DNA of 64,000 nucleotides, from contig OZ024743.1 in assembly GCA_964016885.1 (NCBI GenBank), forward strand, positions 165,215,732 through 165,279,731, read 5' to 3'. Under the pieces are notes generated by a model. The model worked only from the letters and a program-made list of their open reading frames with translations, made no database searches and was not told where the DNA came from. The translations under genes were made by a program, and so were the position numbers. This document shows positions 1 to 8,916 of this stretch, in pieces (positions within the stretch are counted from its first letter, which is position 1; every line of letters starts with the position of its first letter). This DNA is from Eledone cirrhosa (Eukaryota > Mollusca > Cephalopoda > Octopoda > Eledonidae).

Positions 1-803
1 ACGGGATGGAAGAAGTTCAGGGAGCTACTACCACTGCTAAATACAAAAGGCTTTTCCTTCAAACTGAAAGATAGGCTGTATGATGCATGCATACGAACAA
101 CAATGTTGCATGGTAATGAGACCCGGGCGTTGTGTGTGTAGATTGGAAAGAAACAAAGCCTGCATGCTCCAATGGATGTGTAATAGTAATATACATGAAC
201 CGCAAAGCATAGATGAACTGAGAGAGTGACTAGGCATAAGAGGAATCAAATGCTGTGTGCAGGAGAGGAGATTATATTGGTATGGATATGTGATGTGTAT
301 GAAAGATGACAGCTGCATAAAAAAGTGCAGGGGGCTCAAAGTCAATGGAAGCCTTAGAGTGGGGAGACCCAAGAAGACCTGGGATGTGGTGATAAAAGCT
401 GATCTTGCCCAATTGCACCTCTGAAAGGTGATGGCACAGGAAGGAAACCTCTGACGTTACACAGTAATACAGAAGACCCGATTACCCACGGGGGGCAGGC
501 TGAAGCTGAAGCATATATACAGTATGACCCCCACCCTCTCCCAATGTAAAGTGATCATGTAGGTGTCATGACAAAAAGCACCCAGACTACACTGTAAAGT
601 GGTCAAGTAATCGTCACGACAAAAAGCATGGAGTACTCACTGTAAATGAGGTTGGTGTTAGGAAAGGCATCCAGCTTTAGAAATCAAGCCAGAATCAGTT
701 CTGTATGAGCAAGACATGGTCACCTGATCTGGCATTGCCCACAACAGGACAACTCGTCTAACTCATGCTAGCGTGGAAGAATGGGCGTAAAACGGTGATG
801 ATG
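1..803 (+). mobile_element. RTE-type LINE, 3' fragment (RT C-terminus and 3' UTR)
   Basis: The first 420 bases encode, with frameshifts, the C-terminal part of an RTE-like ORF: a W-K-K-F-R-E-L-L-P segment, then the 'MLHG.E' block, then an R-R-L-x-W-Y-G block. The same blocks occur in order near 4.7-5.2 kb and 57.1-57.6 kb. Downstream, 500-795 is the untranslated tail. It holds three variants of a module ending ACTGTAAAGTGG, then a conserved block (GGTTGGTG, GGCATCCAGC), and ends in GATGATGATGAT. The window edge cuts the 5' side. No frame is open throughout, so this is a dead copy. Confidence 0.8.
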
Positions 804-927
804 ATGATCAGAATTTAAAAAAAAATAATAAAAACTTTACTAACCTGATAGTAGCCAAATTTTTTTTGATACCAGAGCAGCTGGGTGTTCAATCTTTGAA
901 CTGGAAGAAATTAGATACTATATATTA

Positions 928-955
928 ACTAGACCACCAGTGACCCGTTGGGTCA
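928..955 (-). other. Helitron-type 3' terminus (hairpin plus CTAGT)
   Basis: Read on the minus strand, a perfect 5-bp hairpin (GACCC, loop AAC, GGGTC) is followed about 10 nt later by CTAG then T. This is the Helitron 3' end signature of a short GC hairpin just before CTRR, inserted before a T. It implies a minus-strand Helitron remnant extending to higher coordinates. Its 5' end was not found. Confidence 0.5.
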
Positions 956-1529
956 TATTCACTTAAAAATATCTTTTTAAAATCATGTTCACTTAAAAAT
1001 AATGTTTCAATAATTAAAATATACACAGACATGTATATAATATAAAATGAAATTGGAAGGCCCATATATCTCTCTATATATATAAAATTCTTTGTCTCTC
1101 TGCCTGCCTTTTCCTTATGCATTTCCAAACGGCTTGACCAAATCAAATCAAATTTTACAAGGTATTAGACCCCGGGAGTAACAACATATAATTTTTATTT
1201 GGATTAAAACAATATAACACTCTATCTAAAATAAGCTACTATAAACTATAATTAAACGGATATTTTATAACACGACGATAACGTCACATTTTGTATGAGA
1301 GTGTATATGTGACTCTGAGTGTGTGTGTGTTTGCGTGTTTGTTATGTTACGCTTTAGTAAGTTAATACACTCATCTTCATGAAAATATTTAATCAGATAC
1401 AGAGAATTAAACACACAATTTGGATGCTGGTTTACATACACATACACACACATTTATATACAACTATCTATATCTATATCTACATATAATATAAAAGATT
1501 TGAACTTCCATCATCCTTTTGAGAAACGT

Positions 1530-1908
1530 GGACCTGCTACTTCTATGCAATGGTACACACTTTACAGCTAGGGGATGATGAACCATCTCCTAGAGGTCAC
1601 TATTCTTGGAGGCAATCATCAAAGAGAAAATGCATTTATTCCCAAGATTCCTCTTATCGCTTCCTCTACCGAGCTGCCATTCAAATTCTCCAGACTTCAG
1701 TGCCCTGTTAGAGCCAGTTTTGCTATGACTGTATTTAAAGCTCAGGCTCAGAGTTTCAAAGTTGTAGAATTGAATACAAGAGAATCGCTTTTTACCAATG
1801 GGCAATTATATGTAGGTTGTTCACGAGTGGAAACACCTGGAAATGTTCATATACAATGCACAAACAGTAAAACGAAGAATCTGGTGTATCTGGAAGATTT
1901 TTTTTACT
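1530..1908 (+). pseudogene. Helitron helicase (PIF1-like), C-terminal end
   Basis: The translation reads LCNGT in one frame and then, after a frameshift near 1575, a second frame with E-V-T-I-L-G-G-N-H, FIPKIPL, LPFKFSRLQCPVRASFAMT, a KAQAQS segment and QLYVGCSRV. In PIF1-family Helitron helicases these are the last conserved blocks, where 'FPV..AFAMTINKAQGQ' and 'LYVA.SRV' form motifs V and VI. The copy ends at a stop just before the Helitron 3' end. The usual KAQGQ has become KAQAQ, and no Walker motifs are present, so it has no function. It resembles the missing end of the Helitron at 58-64 kb but was not aligned to it. Confidence 0.75.
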
Positions 1909-2016
1909 GTTTATTTTTTTGGAACACACACCACGGTCTCGCGTCATACTGTAAACCAGACAAACATCCAATACAGTCATTTTCTCTTCTACCGGTCTTC
2001 TCTTATCATCTGTTTT

Positions 2017-2044
2017 CCCGAGCAAAGCTGGGTACGTCAGGTAT
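2017..2044 (+). other. Helitron 3' hairpin and terminus
   Basis: CCCGAGC and GCTGGG flank a short AAA loop, giving a near-perfect GC hairpin. It lies about 10 nt before the probable 3' end, on the same strand as the helicase remnant upstream. Confidence 0.55.
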
Positions 2045-2094
2045 TATATATATATATAAATATGTGGGTGTCTCTGACCTATACACACTGGTCA

Positions 2095-2131
2095 CACACA
2101 CACACACACACACACACATACATACATACAT
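2095..2131. repeat. (CA)n then (CATA)n microsatellite
   Basis: About 12 CA units are followed by three CATA units, between the Helitron end and the LINE remnant. Confidence 0.9.
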
Positions 2132-2139
2132 AAGAAGAG

Positions 2140-3165
2140 TAAAGAAAATATGGTCATCAGAACTGTCAGCATACAACAAATACATTGCCCACAATACCTA
2201 TGCTGTGCCAATTCTAACGCCAACATTTGGCCTGCTGAACTAGTCATTGCAAGAACTAAGTGAGATGGATGTTAGAACTCGAAAACTTCTCAGTGTTACT
2301 GGGAACTTTAACATCAGTGGTGATGTGGATAGGCTATACTTCTCATGCAAGGAAGGTGGCCGGGGTCTAAATCTCTCACCCAGAGAAATCGGAAGATCCT
2401 ATTCAATGTTCAAACAAGATAAAAAAATTGACCAATTTACAGAAAAAGTTGTGCATGGATACTTGAGGCGTAAAACACAGACCATAGAGGGGATAAACCA
2501 CTCAAAAAGCCTGGCATGGAGTTCCGACAAGTTTATGACATCACACCTTGAGGGATATCTCTATGCAATACAGGAACAAGAACTCCCTACCAAATATCTG
2601 CTACACAAAAGAGGAGGGCCAGCAACTGACAATAAATGTAGGCTATGTAAAACAAAGATCGAGGATGTAAGCCATATTGCCAGCTGCGAAAGAATGTCAT
2701 CTCGCTACTACCTCCCCATGAGACACGATGGGATAGCTAGAACCATCTGGAACGCACTTCGGAAAACAAAATTAACAACAAACGAGGAAGAATATATTGA
2801 GACAGATGGCACTAAGGAATACTGGTGGAACCTGAAAATAAAAACTGCCACCAAATTAAAGCACAACCGGCCTGATATTGTAGTTTGGGACCACACATTG
2901 AAAACATGTCTGTTGTGGAGATCAGCTGCCCACTTGATGTAAACGTTGTCAGAAAAATACAGAAGGAGAAGGAGGACATCTACGACCATTGATGAGGAGT
3001 TTACAAATCCAGTATCCAAGATACACCTTTAGCTTCATACCCATCATTATTGGAGCTACGGGTTATATACCAACCCGCTTAGACCAAAGTATGACTGAAC
3101 TTGGATTTGCGAACAAAAAGCGCAGCTCCCTAATTCATAGTCTACAAATGGCTGCGAAATAACAA
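2140..3165 (+). pseudogene. Non-LTR retrotransposon ORF, C-terminus with zinc knuckle and restriction-like endonuclease
   Basis: The frame begins with NKYIAHNTYAVPILTPTFG, then DVRTRKLL and DVDRLY..CKEGGRGL, a block that follows the RT domain in RLE-bearing LINEs. Next comes a Cys/His knuckle, C-x2-C-x8-H-x4-C (CRLC..H..C, about residues 133-150 of the main frame). After it is RPDIVVWDH and, following one frameshift near 2930, VEISCPLDV. The RPD plus downstream acidic residues are the RLE signature of R2/NeSL/CRE-type elements. The RT itself is missing, so the copy is 5'-truncated. Stops near 2990 and frameshifts show it is dead. Exact clade uncertain. A hammerhead-type fold lies about 90 bp downstream on the same strand. 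Confidence 0.7.
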
Positions 3166-3251
3166 CCCAACAAGGAACTGAGCATATCAGAGTATTGACA
3201 ATATTATACACCTCAACAACATATGTACTTGTCTATACCATACTAATTCAA

Positions 3252-3306
3252 ACTGCCTGAAGAGGTCACAGCCAAAGATGGCTGTCACTGAAATATATAT
3301 AGCAGT
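3252..3306 (+). ncRNA. Hammerhead ribozyme-like fold (type I)
   Basis: The core CTGAAGA lies at 3257-3263 and GAAA at 3290-3293; position 7 of the CUGANGA core is free. Stem I is ACTGC (3252-3256) with GCAGT (3302-3306), 5 bp. Stem II is 10 positions (3264-3273 with 3280-3289) with one C-C mismatch, one G-U pair and loop AAAGAT. Stem III is A-T-A with T-A-T (3293-3295 with 3298-3300). The cleavage position would follow A3301, in a legal 'UH' context. All three helices and both core strands are in register, which chance rarely gives. Hammerheads are known in Penelope-like elements; here the upstream neighbour is an RLE LINE. Confidence 0.6.
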
Positions 3307-3452
3307 AATAAACGAAGCTAAATTTTAATCATTTGACTTTTATTTAACTTTATTTTACACTACTCCGAAGTAACCAAACCAACCTGCGCACTTCGTCGAG
3401 TGCTCCAGCCTGCATACTGAGGTGTTGGTATACAACCAACATAAACTCAAAA

Positions 3453-3454
<2 letters not shown>

Positions 3455-3501
<47 letters not shown>
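3455..3501. repeat. (TA)n microsatellite
   Basis: About 23 uninterrupted TA units. The bases between the hammerhead fold and this repeat (3307-3454) hold no recognisable gene, only AT-rich sequence and the small palindrome GTTGGTATACAACC. Confidence 0.9.
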
Positions 3502-3502
<1 letters not shown>

Positions 3503-3544
3503 ATGCATGGAAGAGCCATTAGGAAAGATTACTAAATGAGGAGA

Positions 3545-5468
3545 ATGCATGGGAAAAAGAGACCCTACCCTCAAGTGGACCCTATAGAGGGGCCAGCAGT
3601 ACAAGTCAGCAGCAGTGAAGTAAGTAAGGCTATTAAAGGGTATAGCTGCCGAGATGCTGAAAGCATCTAGGTCGGTAGGTCACACCATAACCACATGTAT
3701 TGTTAACCAGGTAATACTAGAGGGTGTCATACCAAAGGATTGGTACAACAGCATCATTGTCAACTGCTACAAGGGTAAAGGTGATGCACAAGATAGAGGA
3801 AACTATAGAGGTAAAAACCTGATGGACCAGGTCATGAAAGTAACAGAAAGAGTTATAGCACAGTTGATTAGGGAACGGGTAAAACTAGGTGAGATGCAAT
3901 TTGGGTTTGTGCCAGGAAAAGGCACCACTAGTGCCCTCTTCCTTATGAGGCAGTCACAAGAAAAGTACCTAGCTAAAAGTAAGCCGCTCTACCTGGCATT
4001 TGTCGATCTGGAAAAAGACTTTGACAGAGTCCCCCGTGCTATAATCTGGTGGACTCTTAGAAAACTAGGAGTAGATGAATGGCTTGTGAAAGCTGTACAA
4101 GCCATGTATAGGGGAGCAATCAACAAAGTTAGGGTTAACAATAACTATAGCGAGGAATTTAGCATACAGGTCAGTGTCCACCAGGGCTCTGTTCTTAGCC
4201 CTCTCCTGTTCATTGTAGTATTGCAGGCAATAACAGAGGAGTTTAAGACCGGAAGCCCATGGCTACTCCTGTATGTGGATGATCTCACACTTATAGCTGA
4301 ATCTATGGTGGAACTAGAGAAGAAATTCCAAACATGGAAGCAGAGACTAGAAAGAAAGGGTCTCAAAATCAACCTGACAAAGACTAAGGTCCTTGTAAGT
4401 AGACGAGAAAACAGAGCTCAGATTCCCTCAGGGAAATGGCCTTGCTCAGTATGTAGGAAAGGTGTAGGTAGGAATCCATCCTTTGCCCCAAATGCAAACA
4501 ATGGGTACACAAGAGATGTAGTGGGATCTCAGGAAGCTTAGCTAAGAATGTAGGCTTCAGATGTAGCAGTTGCACCGGGACAGCAAGCAGCAAACGGCCA
4601 CAGGAAACAAGCACCACCAAACTCTGGGAGGGCTCTGTAGATACAGTAGACAGCTTTTGCAACCTAGGTGACCGAATTAGCAGCGGAGGTGGGTGTTCGG
4701 AAAGTACAGTAACCAGGGTAAGAATAGGATGGAAGAAATTCAGGGAGCTACTGCCACTGCTAGCTGCAAAGGGCTTTTCCCTCAAAATGAAAGGCAGACT
4801 GTCGGATGCATGCATACGAACAACAATGTTACATGGTAGTGAAACCTGGGCGCTGTGTGTAGAAGACTTGTGTAGATTAGAAAGAAATGAAGCTTGCATG
4901 CTCCGATGGATGTGTAATAGTAATATACACGAACGGCAAAGCATAAACAAATTGAGAGAGAGACTGAGCATAAGAGGAATCAAATGCTGTGTGCAGGAGA
5001 GGAGGTTGCATTGGTATGGACATGTGATGCGTATGAAGATTGACAGCTGCATAAAAAGATGCAGAGCACTAGAAGTCGATGGAGGCCATGGAGTGGGGAG
5101 ACCCAAGAAGACCTGGGATGAGGTGATAAAAGCCGATCTTGTCCAATTGCACCTCTGAAAGGCGATGGCTCAGGACCATGACCTCTGGTGTCACGCAGTA
5201 ATACAGAAGACCCAACTTCCCATGGGTACAAACTGAAGCTGAAGCATATAGACAATATGCCCACACTGTAAAGTGGTCGTGTAGGAGCCACGAAAAAAAA
5301 GCAACCAGCAATCACTGTAAATGAGGTTGGTGTTTGGAAGGGCATACAGCTGTAGAAATCAAGCCAGAATCAGTTCCCGTATCATTCGACCGGCACTACC
5401 CACAACAGGACAACCCGTCTAACCCATGCTAGCGTGGAAGAATGGCTGTAAAACGATGATGATGATAT
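3545..5468 (+). mobile_element. RTE-type LINE, 5'-truncated, subfamily 1
   Basis: The element runs from the residues just before the RT (EWEKETLP, compare EWEREKLPS near 55.9 kb) through RT, a PHD-like finger and the C-terminal domain, into a 3' UTR that ends GATGATGATGAT at 5455-5468. The UTR carries the TGTAAAGTGG module and the GGTTGGTG..GGCATACAGC block. The endonuclease end is missing. Orientation and tail match the copies at 1, 11.6 and 54-57.6 kb. Confidence 0.85.
3654..5158 (+). pseudogene. RTE reverse transcriptase with PHD-like finger (one main frameshift)
   Basis: The 3654-4541 frame carries the RT palm: QFGFVPGKGTTSALF, AFVDLEKDFDRVPR (first catalytic Asp), HQGSVLSPLLF and LLYVDDLTLIAES (YVDD at 4272-4283). 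It then enters a zinc-finger region with CSVC. A +1 shift near 4478 moves the frame: the next frame reads CPKCKQWVHKRC and FRCSSC, then DTVDSF..LGDRISSGGG, GSETWALCVEDLCRLERNEACMLRWMC, RLHWYGHVMRM and GRPKKTWDEV, ending at 5158. RT copies LINE RNA during target-primed integration; the C-terminal part is a conserved LINE tail of unknown detailed role. Apart from this shift and the missing endonuclease, the copy is well kept. YVDD rather than YADD is tolerated in many RTs. Confidence 0.82.
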
Positions 5469-5477
5469 ATATATAAA

Positions 5478-6235
5478 ATGTACACAATATGTACACGAGA
5501 TGTAGTGGGAAAGCAGGCAAACTAACAGGTAGGGAAAACTACGTATGCAGTAGATGTACAGGGAAATTTGACAGAAGTCGCAGTGATAGACACATTTTTC
5601 AAATGCAGGTGGGTTCTATAGAAGTGGTTGATAGCTTCCAGTACCTAGGTGATCAGATTAGCATGGGAGGGGGGATGTTTCGAGGCCATAGTATCTAGAA
5701 TAAAGACATTTAGGGAGCTGCTTCCTCTGTTGACAAAGAAGGGTTTCTCCCTGCGTACGAAAGGTCGGTTATATGATGCCTGTGTGAGATGTGCGATGCT
5801 GCATGGTAGTGAGACATGGGCAGCAACTATAGAGAATATGCGACGGCTGGAAAGAAATGAAGCAAGCATGCTCCGTTGGATGTGCAATGTCAATGTGTGT
5901 GAACGATCAAGCATAGATGAGTTGAGAGAGAAACTGTGTATAAGAGGGATAAGATGTAGTGTGTGGGAGAGAAGACTGCGATGGTATGGAAATATACTGC
6001 GCATAGAGGATGACCACTGGGTAAAGATGTGCCAAGAAATCCCAGTAGAAGAAAGACGCAGTAAAGGAAGACCACAAAAAACATGGGTGGAGGTGGTGAG
6101 AGCAGACCTCAAATCACTGAAGCTCACAGAGGAGATGACAAAGGTCCATAACAAGTGGAGAGATGCTGTGTTGAATAGGACCCATCCCACCATTGCAAGC
6201 AGGAAAAAGCGGACGTATGATGATGATGATGATGT
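5478..6235 (+). pseudogene. RTE LINE C-terminal fragment, subfamily 2
   Basis: It starts inside the finger (CTRCSGKAGKLTGRENYVCSRC) and continues with HIFQMQVGSIEVVDSFQYLGDQIS. After a frameshift near 5690 the frame at 5649-6314 gives FRELLPLLTKKGFS, GSETWAATIENMRRLERNEASMLRWMC and GRPQKTWVEVVRADLKSLKL. It is closest to the 54-57.6 kb copy: the same GKLTGRENYVC and EVVRADL wording, and a matching ATGATGATGATGATG tail at 6220-6234. It is 5'-truncated against a TA repeat, and the 3' UTR is almost absent, as in the 57.6 kb copy. Confidence 0.82.
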
Positions 6236-6239
6236 TATA

Positions 6240-6314
6240 TATGTATATATGTATATATGTATGTATATATATATATATATATATATATACATACACATAC
6301 ACATATATATATGA
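6240..6314. repeat. TA/GTATA-rich microsatellite
   Basis: Alternating TATATG, TA and CATACA units directly after the RTE tail. Confidence 0.85.
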
Positions 6315-6476
6315 GTAGTGTAGTGGTGGATGTGTAACATTAGTGTTGATGATGCAGGACAAATTAGCTGAGAGAAAATCTTGGTATATGAGGTATTGGC
6401 AGTAGTGTGCACTGGTATAGATATGTGATGCATCTGGAAGATGTGCCAAGCAATCCAAGTAGATGGAACCTACTCG
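6312..6476 (+). pseudogene. Short RTE C-terminal fragment
   Basis: Broken translation with WMCNISV-like, AVVCTGIDM-like and VDGT segments. It matches the inverted fragment at 7808-8040, where the same order reads ISV, VVCTGTDVMHLEDGSW and VKKCQATQVDGT. About 165 bp, highly degraded. Confidence 0.5.
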
Positions 6477-6659
6477 TTTGTTTTGTCTTGGACTGTTTCA
6501 ACTTTGCATCTGAAAAGAGGGTAATAGCCCTGAATTATCATGCTAAAATAAACTGGGTAAAATATTACTTTGTTTAGTTTTATTTCATTTGTCATTACTT
6601 ACCCTTCATACTTTCTACTGCATTGTACCAGCTTTAAAAATAAAAATTATGTGTGTGTA

Positions 6660-6660
6660 A

Positions 6661-6691
<31 letters not shown>

Positions 6692-6850
6692 CACACACAT
6701 ATATATCATCATCATCATCATTATCCTCCTCATTTAACATCTGCTTTCCCTGTTAGCAAGGGTTGAACAGGTCTTCACAGACAGTCAGTACTGAAGCGAG
6801 ACTACTGACCATCTAGACAGGCTGGGGTTCAGCATCTCACTTACATACGG
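6660..6850 (-). mobile_element. TA repeat plus (ATG)n-tailed SINE/LINE 3' end
   Basis: A TA microsatellite at 6660-6700 is followed by ATCATCATCATCATCAT. Read on the minus strand, this is an (ATG)n tail preceded by GCTAACAGGGAAAGCAGATGTTAAATG, analogous to the CAAGCGTGGAA..TAAATGATGATG ends of the RTE tails. The family assignment is by tail only. Confidence 0.4.
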
Positions 6851-6866
6851 TCCCTGGTTCTACTGA

Positions 6867-7412
6867 GTGCATATATATATTACATATCCGAATTGCAGGA
6901 GCTGGTGCCAGCTTCAACATTTGGTAATCAGAAGGGAGGTAGGTGTCAAAGCCAAACTATCTTCAAATTGGTATTCATGCCAACCCTTAATCTTGGGTAA
7001 TGACCGAAAAAATACAATCGTAAATAAAAGCAGCCAAAATGGGGTTCCTCTGAAGTGTCTTTGGAGTAATGTTACTTGATAGAGTGCATAGATCAGAGAT
7101 CCGAGTCACTCCTGTTAGAACTACTACTTCTCTGAATTGAGAGATCACAGCTCCAATACTATGGGCATGTGGTTAGAATGTCTCAAGAAAGAATCACTGG
7201 ACAAATTTTATGGGCAAACCCAACCAAGAGACCCTAAGGTAATCCCCGAGTAAGATGGTTGGATGACATTCATGAGCTTGGCTGGTCCAACTTGGGGATC
7301 CAGCCAGATCAGTTGGAGATGGTTGCTTCTGACAGCCCAATGGAAAGAGTGTTTGGGGACTCTTCCCCCACGACCCGCTCAGGAATAAGTGGGCGAAGAA
7401 GAAGAGAAGACT
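6867..7412 (+). pseudogene. LINE reverse transcriptase C-terminal remnant (separate LINE family)
   Basis: With several shifts the strand reads 'Y.V.SELRDHSS...GMWLECLKK' and then the open segment RWLDDIHELGWSNLGIQPDQLEMVASD, followed by VFGDSSPTTRSGISGRRRREDL. The G-H-V..R-M-S-Q-E-R..I-L-W-A-N-P-T pattern followed by 'R..RWLDDI' is the C-terminal tail of a LINE ORF2. It differs in wording from the RTE subfamilies around it. At least four frameshifts or stops; no RT core. Confidence 0.6.
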
Positions 7413-7807
7413 TATCAGTACCATCATCATCTTACATCCATTTTCAATGCCTACATGGGTTGCCTGGATCTCTTCTAGGACAACACTTCACCACTTGTTG
7501 CAGTTTCTTGCCATCTTGGTCACTTTCAGTGTTCAAAATTTCTTCTTTGCAACTTTTCCTATTGTGGACTTCATAAACCACAGTGAAGGCAACCCATATA
7601 GGAAAGCAGTCACTCTGAATAAAACCCAATACTGTGTAGATAATACACTTAAGTCCAGACAGACAAAATCTCTAATGCTGGTAGCACAATAAAATGCATC
7701 CAGTCCATGTTGTAAAGTGGCTAATGATAGGAAGTGCATCCAGTTACCAAAAAAACAAAACAAAAAAAACATGCCAAAGGTGTAAAATACACAACCTTCT
7801 TCTTCTG

Positions 7808-8045
7808 CAGGTTCCATCCACTTGGGTTGCTTGGCACTTCTTTACCCAACTGCCATCTTCCAGATGCATCACATCTGTACCAGTGCATACTACTGCCAAT
7901 AAATACCACATATACGTAGTTTTTGTCTCAGCCAGTTTGTGCTGCATCATTCAAGCACACTAATGTTACTCATCCAGCAGAGCATGCTTACATCATTTCT
8001 TTCCAACTTTCACACATCTTCTGCATTCAATCAATTTAGTAAATA
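7808..8045 (-). pseudogene. RTE C-terminal fragment (minus)
   Basis: On the minus strand: KLERNDVSMLCWMSNISV, then a stop, then CSTNWL, VVCTGTDVMHLEDGSWVKKCQATQVDGT. These align with the R-L-E-R-N-E-A..MLCWMCNISV and WVKKCQEIPVEG blocks of the RTE copies at 45 and 57 kb. It is the opposite orientation to the related fragment at 6312-6476. Confidence 0.6.
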
Positions 8046-8061
8046 ATTCCATTTTTTTAGT

Positions 8062-8308
8062 TTTATTATGACAACAAAAAGTGCCCTGCCCCGACTGCAA
8101 AGTGGTCATGTAGGCACCATGGCTAAAAGTGCCCAGTACACACTATAAATGTGGTTGGAATTAGGAAGGGCATCCAGCTGTAGAAACCAAGCCAGAACCA
8201 GTTCTGTATGAGCAAGACATGGTCACCTGATCTGACTTGTCTCACAATGGGACAACTCATCTACCCATGCCAGCATGGAAAAATGGACGTTAAACAGTGA
8301 TGGTGTCC
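8062..8308 (+). mobile_element. RTE-tail type SINE / 3' UTR copy
   Basis: No coding sequence. It contains two AAAAAGTGCCC..AAGTGG modules, then TGTGGTTGGAATTAGGAAGG, a GGCATCCAGCTGTAGAAACC block, GAGCAAGACATGGTCACCTG, and an end at TTAAACAGTGATGGTG. It matches the UTR blocks at 540-800 in order. Either a SINE that lost its tRNA head or an extreme 5' truncation of RTE. Confidence 0.7.
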
Positions 8309-8574
8309 AAAAAAGATAATCCGTGATCAACTAAACTACATTTTCCATCAAGGGTTATTCTTCATGTCTGACTAGGTTGAGACCTAGGAACCTGCCATAT
8401 TTTTTTTTTAGCTGTAGTAAATTGAAAGATTCAAATTCCAGAGGTCTGGACATAGATTAATACAGTTAATCAATGTCTAAATCACAAAACAGTGACTTGT
8501 CGTTATTTTATAAAATATGACCAGAGACTGGAACCAACACCATAAAGTAAATCTTTAATAACAAAAAAAGGAAA

Positions 8575-8742
8575 ATTGCTGATTGTCAGATTACTGATAT
8601 TATTTGCTGATTGCAACTGGCAGAAAGAGCAATAGTTTGCTGAGGAACATAATGTTTTTCCCAGTGCAGGATTCAATCACATGACTTTACAATCATGAGT
8701 TCAGTACCCTAAGCACTAGACCACGTGCTTTTAATATCAGAA
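8575..8742 (-). mobile_element. tRNA-derived SINE
   Basis: Reading the minus strand, a tRNA-like head begins GCACGTGGTCTAGTGCTTAG (box A region) and has a box B-like GATTGAATCC about 35 nt on. It then runs into an unrelated body. The reverse complement of an anticodon-type loop is visible between the boxes. It does not fold as a complete functional tRNA. The following 8745-8900 is A-rich with no gene. Confidence 0.55.
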
Positions 8743-8916
8743 GATAGTAATAGTTGTATAAATATTTAAAGGCAAAGAAAAGAAAGGTAGAAAAAGAACA
8801 GGATAAGAAAAGAAACAAAAGGAAAAAAAAAAATTATATAAGTTCAAAAGGAAAAAAGAAAAGAAAAAAATAACAAAAACACAAGCAGGTAATACACACA
8901 TCTTGGACCACATACA

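Larger units (their letters stand above)
1069..2044 (+). mobile_element. Helitron deletion derivative carrying a helicase 3' remnant
   Basis: The left end has the TC-rich start common to invertebrate Helitrons (TCTCTATATATA, then TCTCTCTGCCTGCC and an ACGGCTTGACC block). The right end is a hairpin, CCCGAGC..GCTGGG, at 2017-2032, followed by GTACGTCAGGT, a weak match to CTRR. Between them lies only the C-terminal end of the helicase, so Rep and most of the helicase have been lost. The exact 5' terminus and the A/T target site are inferred. Confidence 0.55.

Noticed and set aside
2006..2194. Small ORFs over CA/TG, TA and GA repeats (also 38564, 53890, 53915, 44595)
   Set aside because: They are translations of microsatellites with no protein-like composition.
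3425..3440. Palindrome GTTGGTATACAACC as an operator or transposon end
   Set aside because: A related palindrome occurs at 17341, but no element boundary or target duplication is visible at either site.
6220..6236. GATGATGATGATGATG as part of a hammerhead core
   Set aside because: It is the (ATG)n tail of an RTE; no GAAA partner or stems in register.
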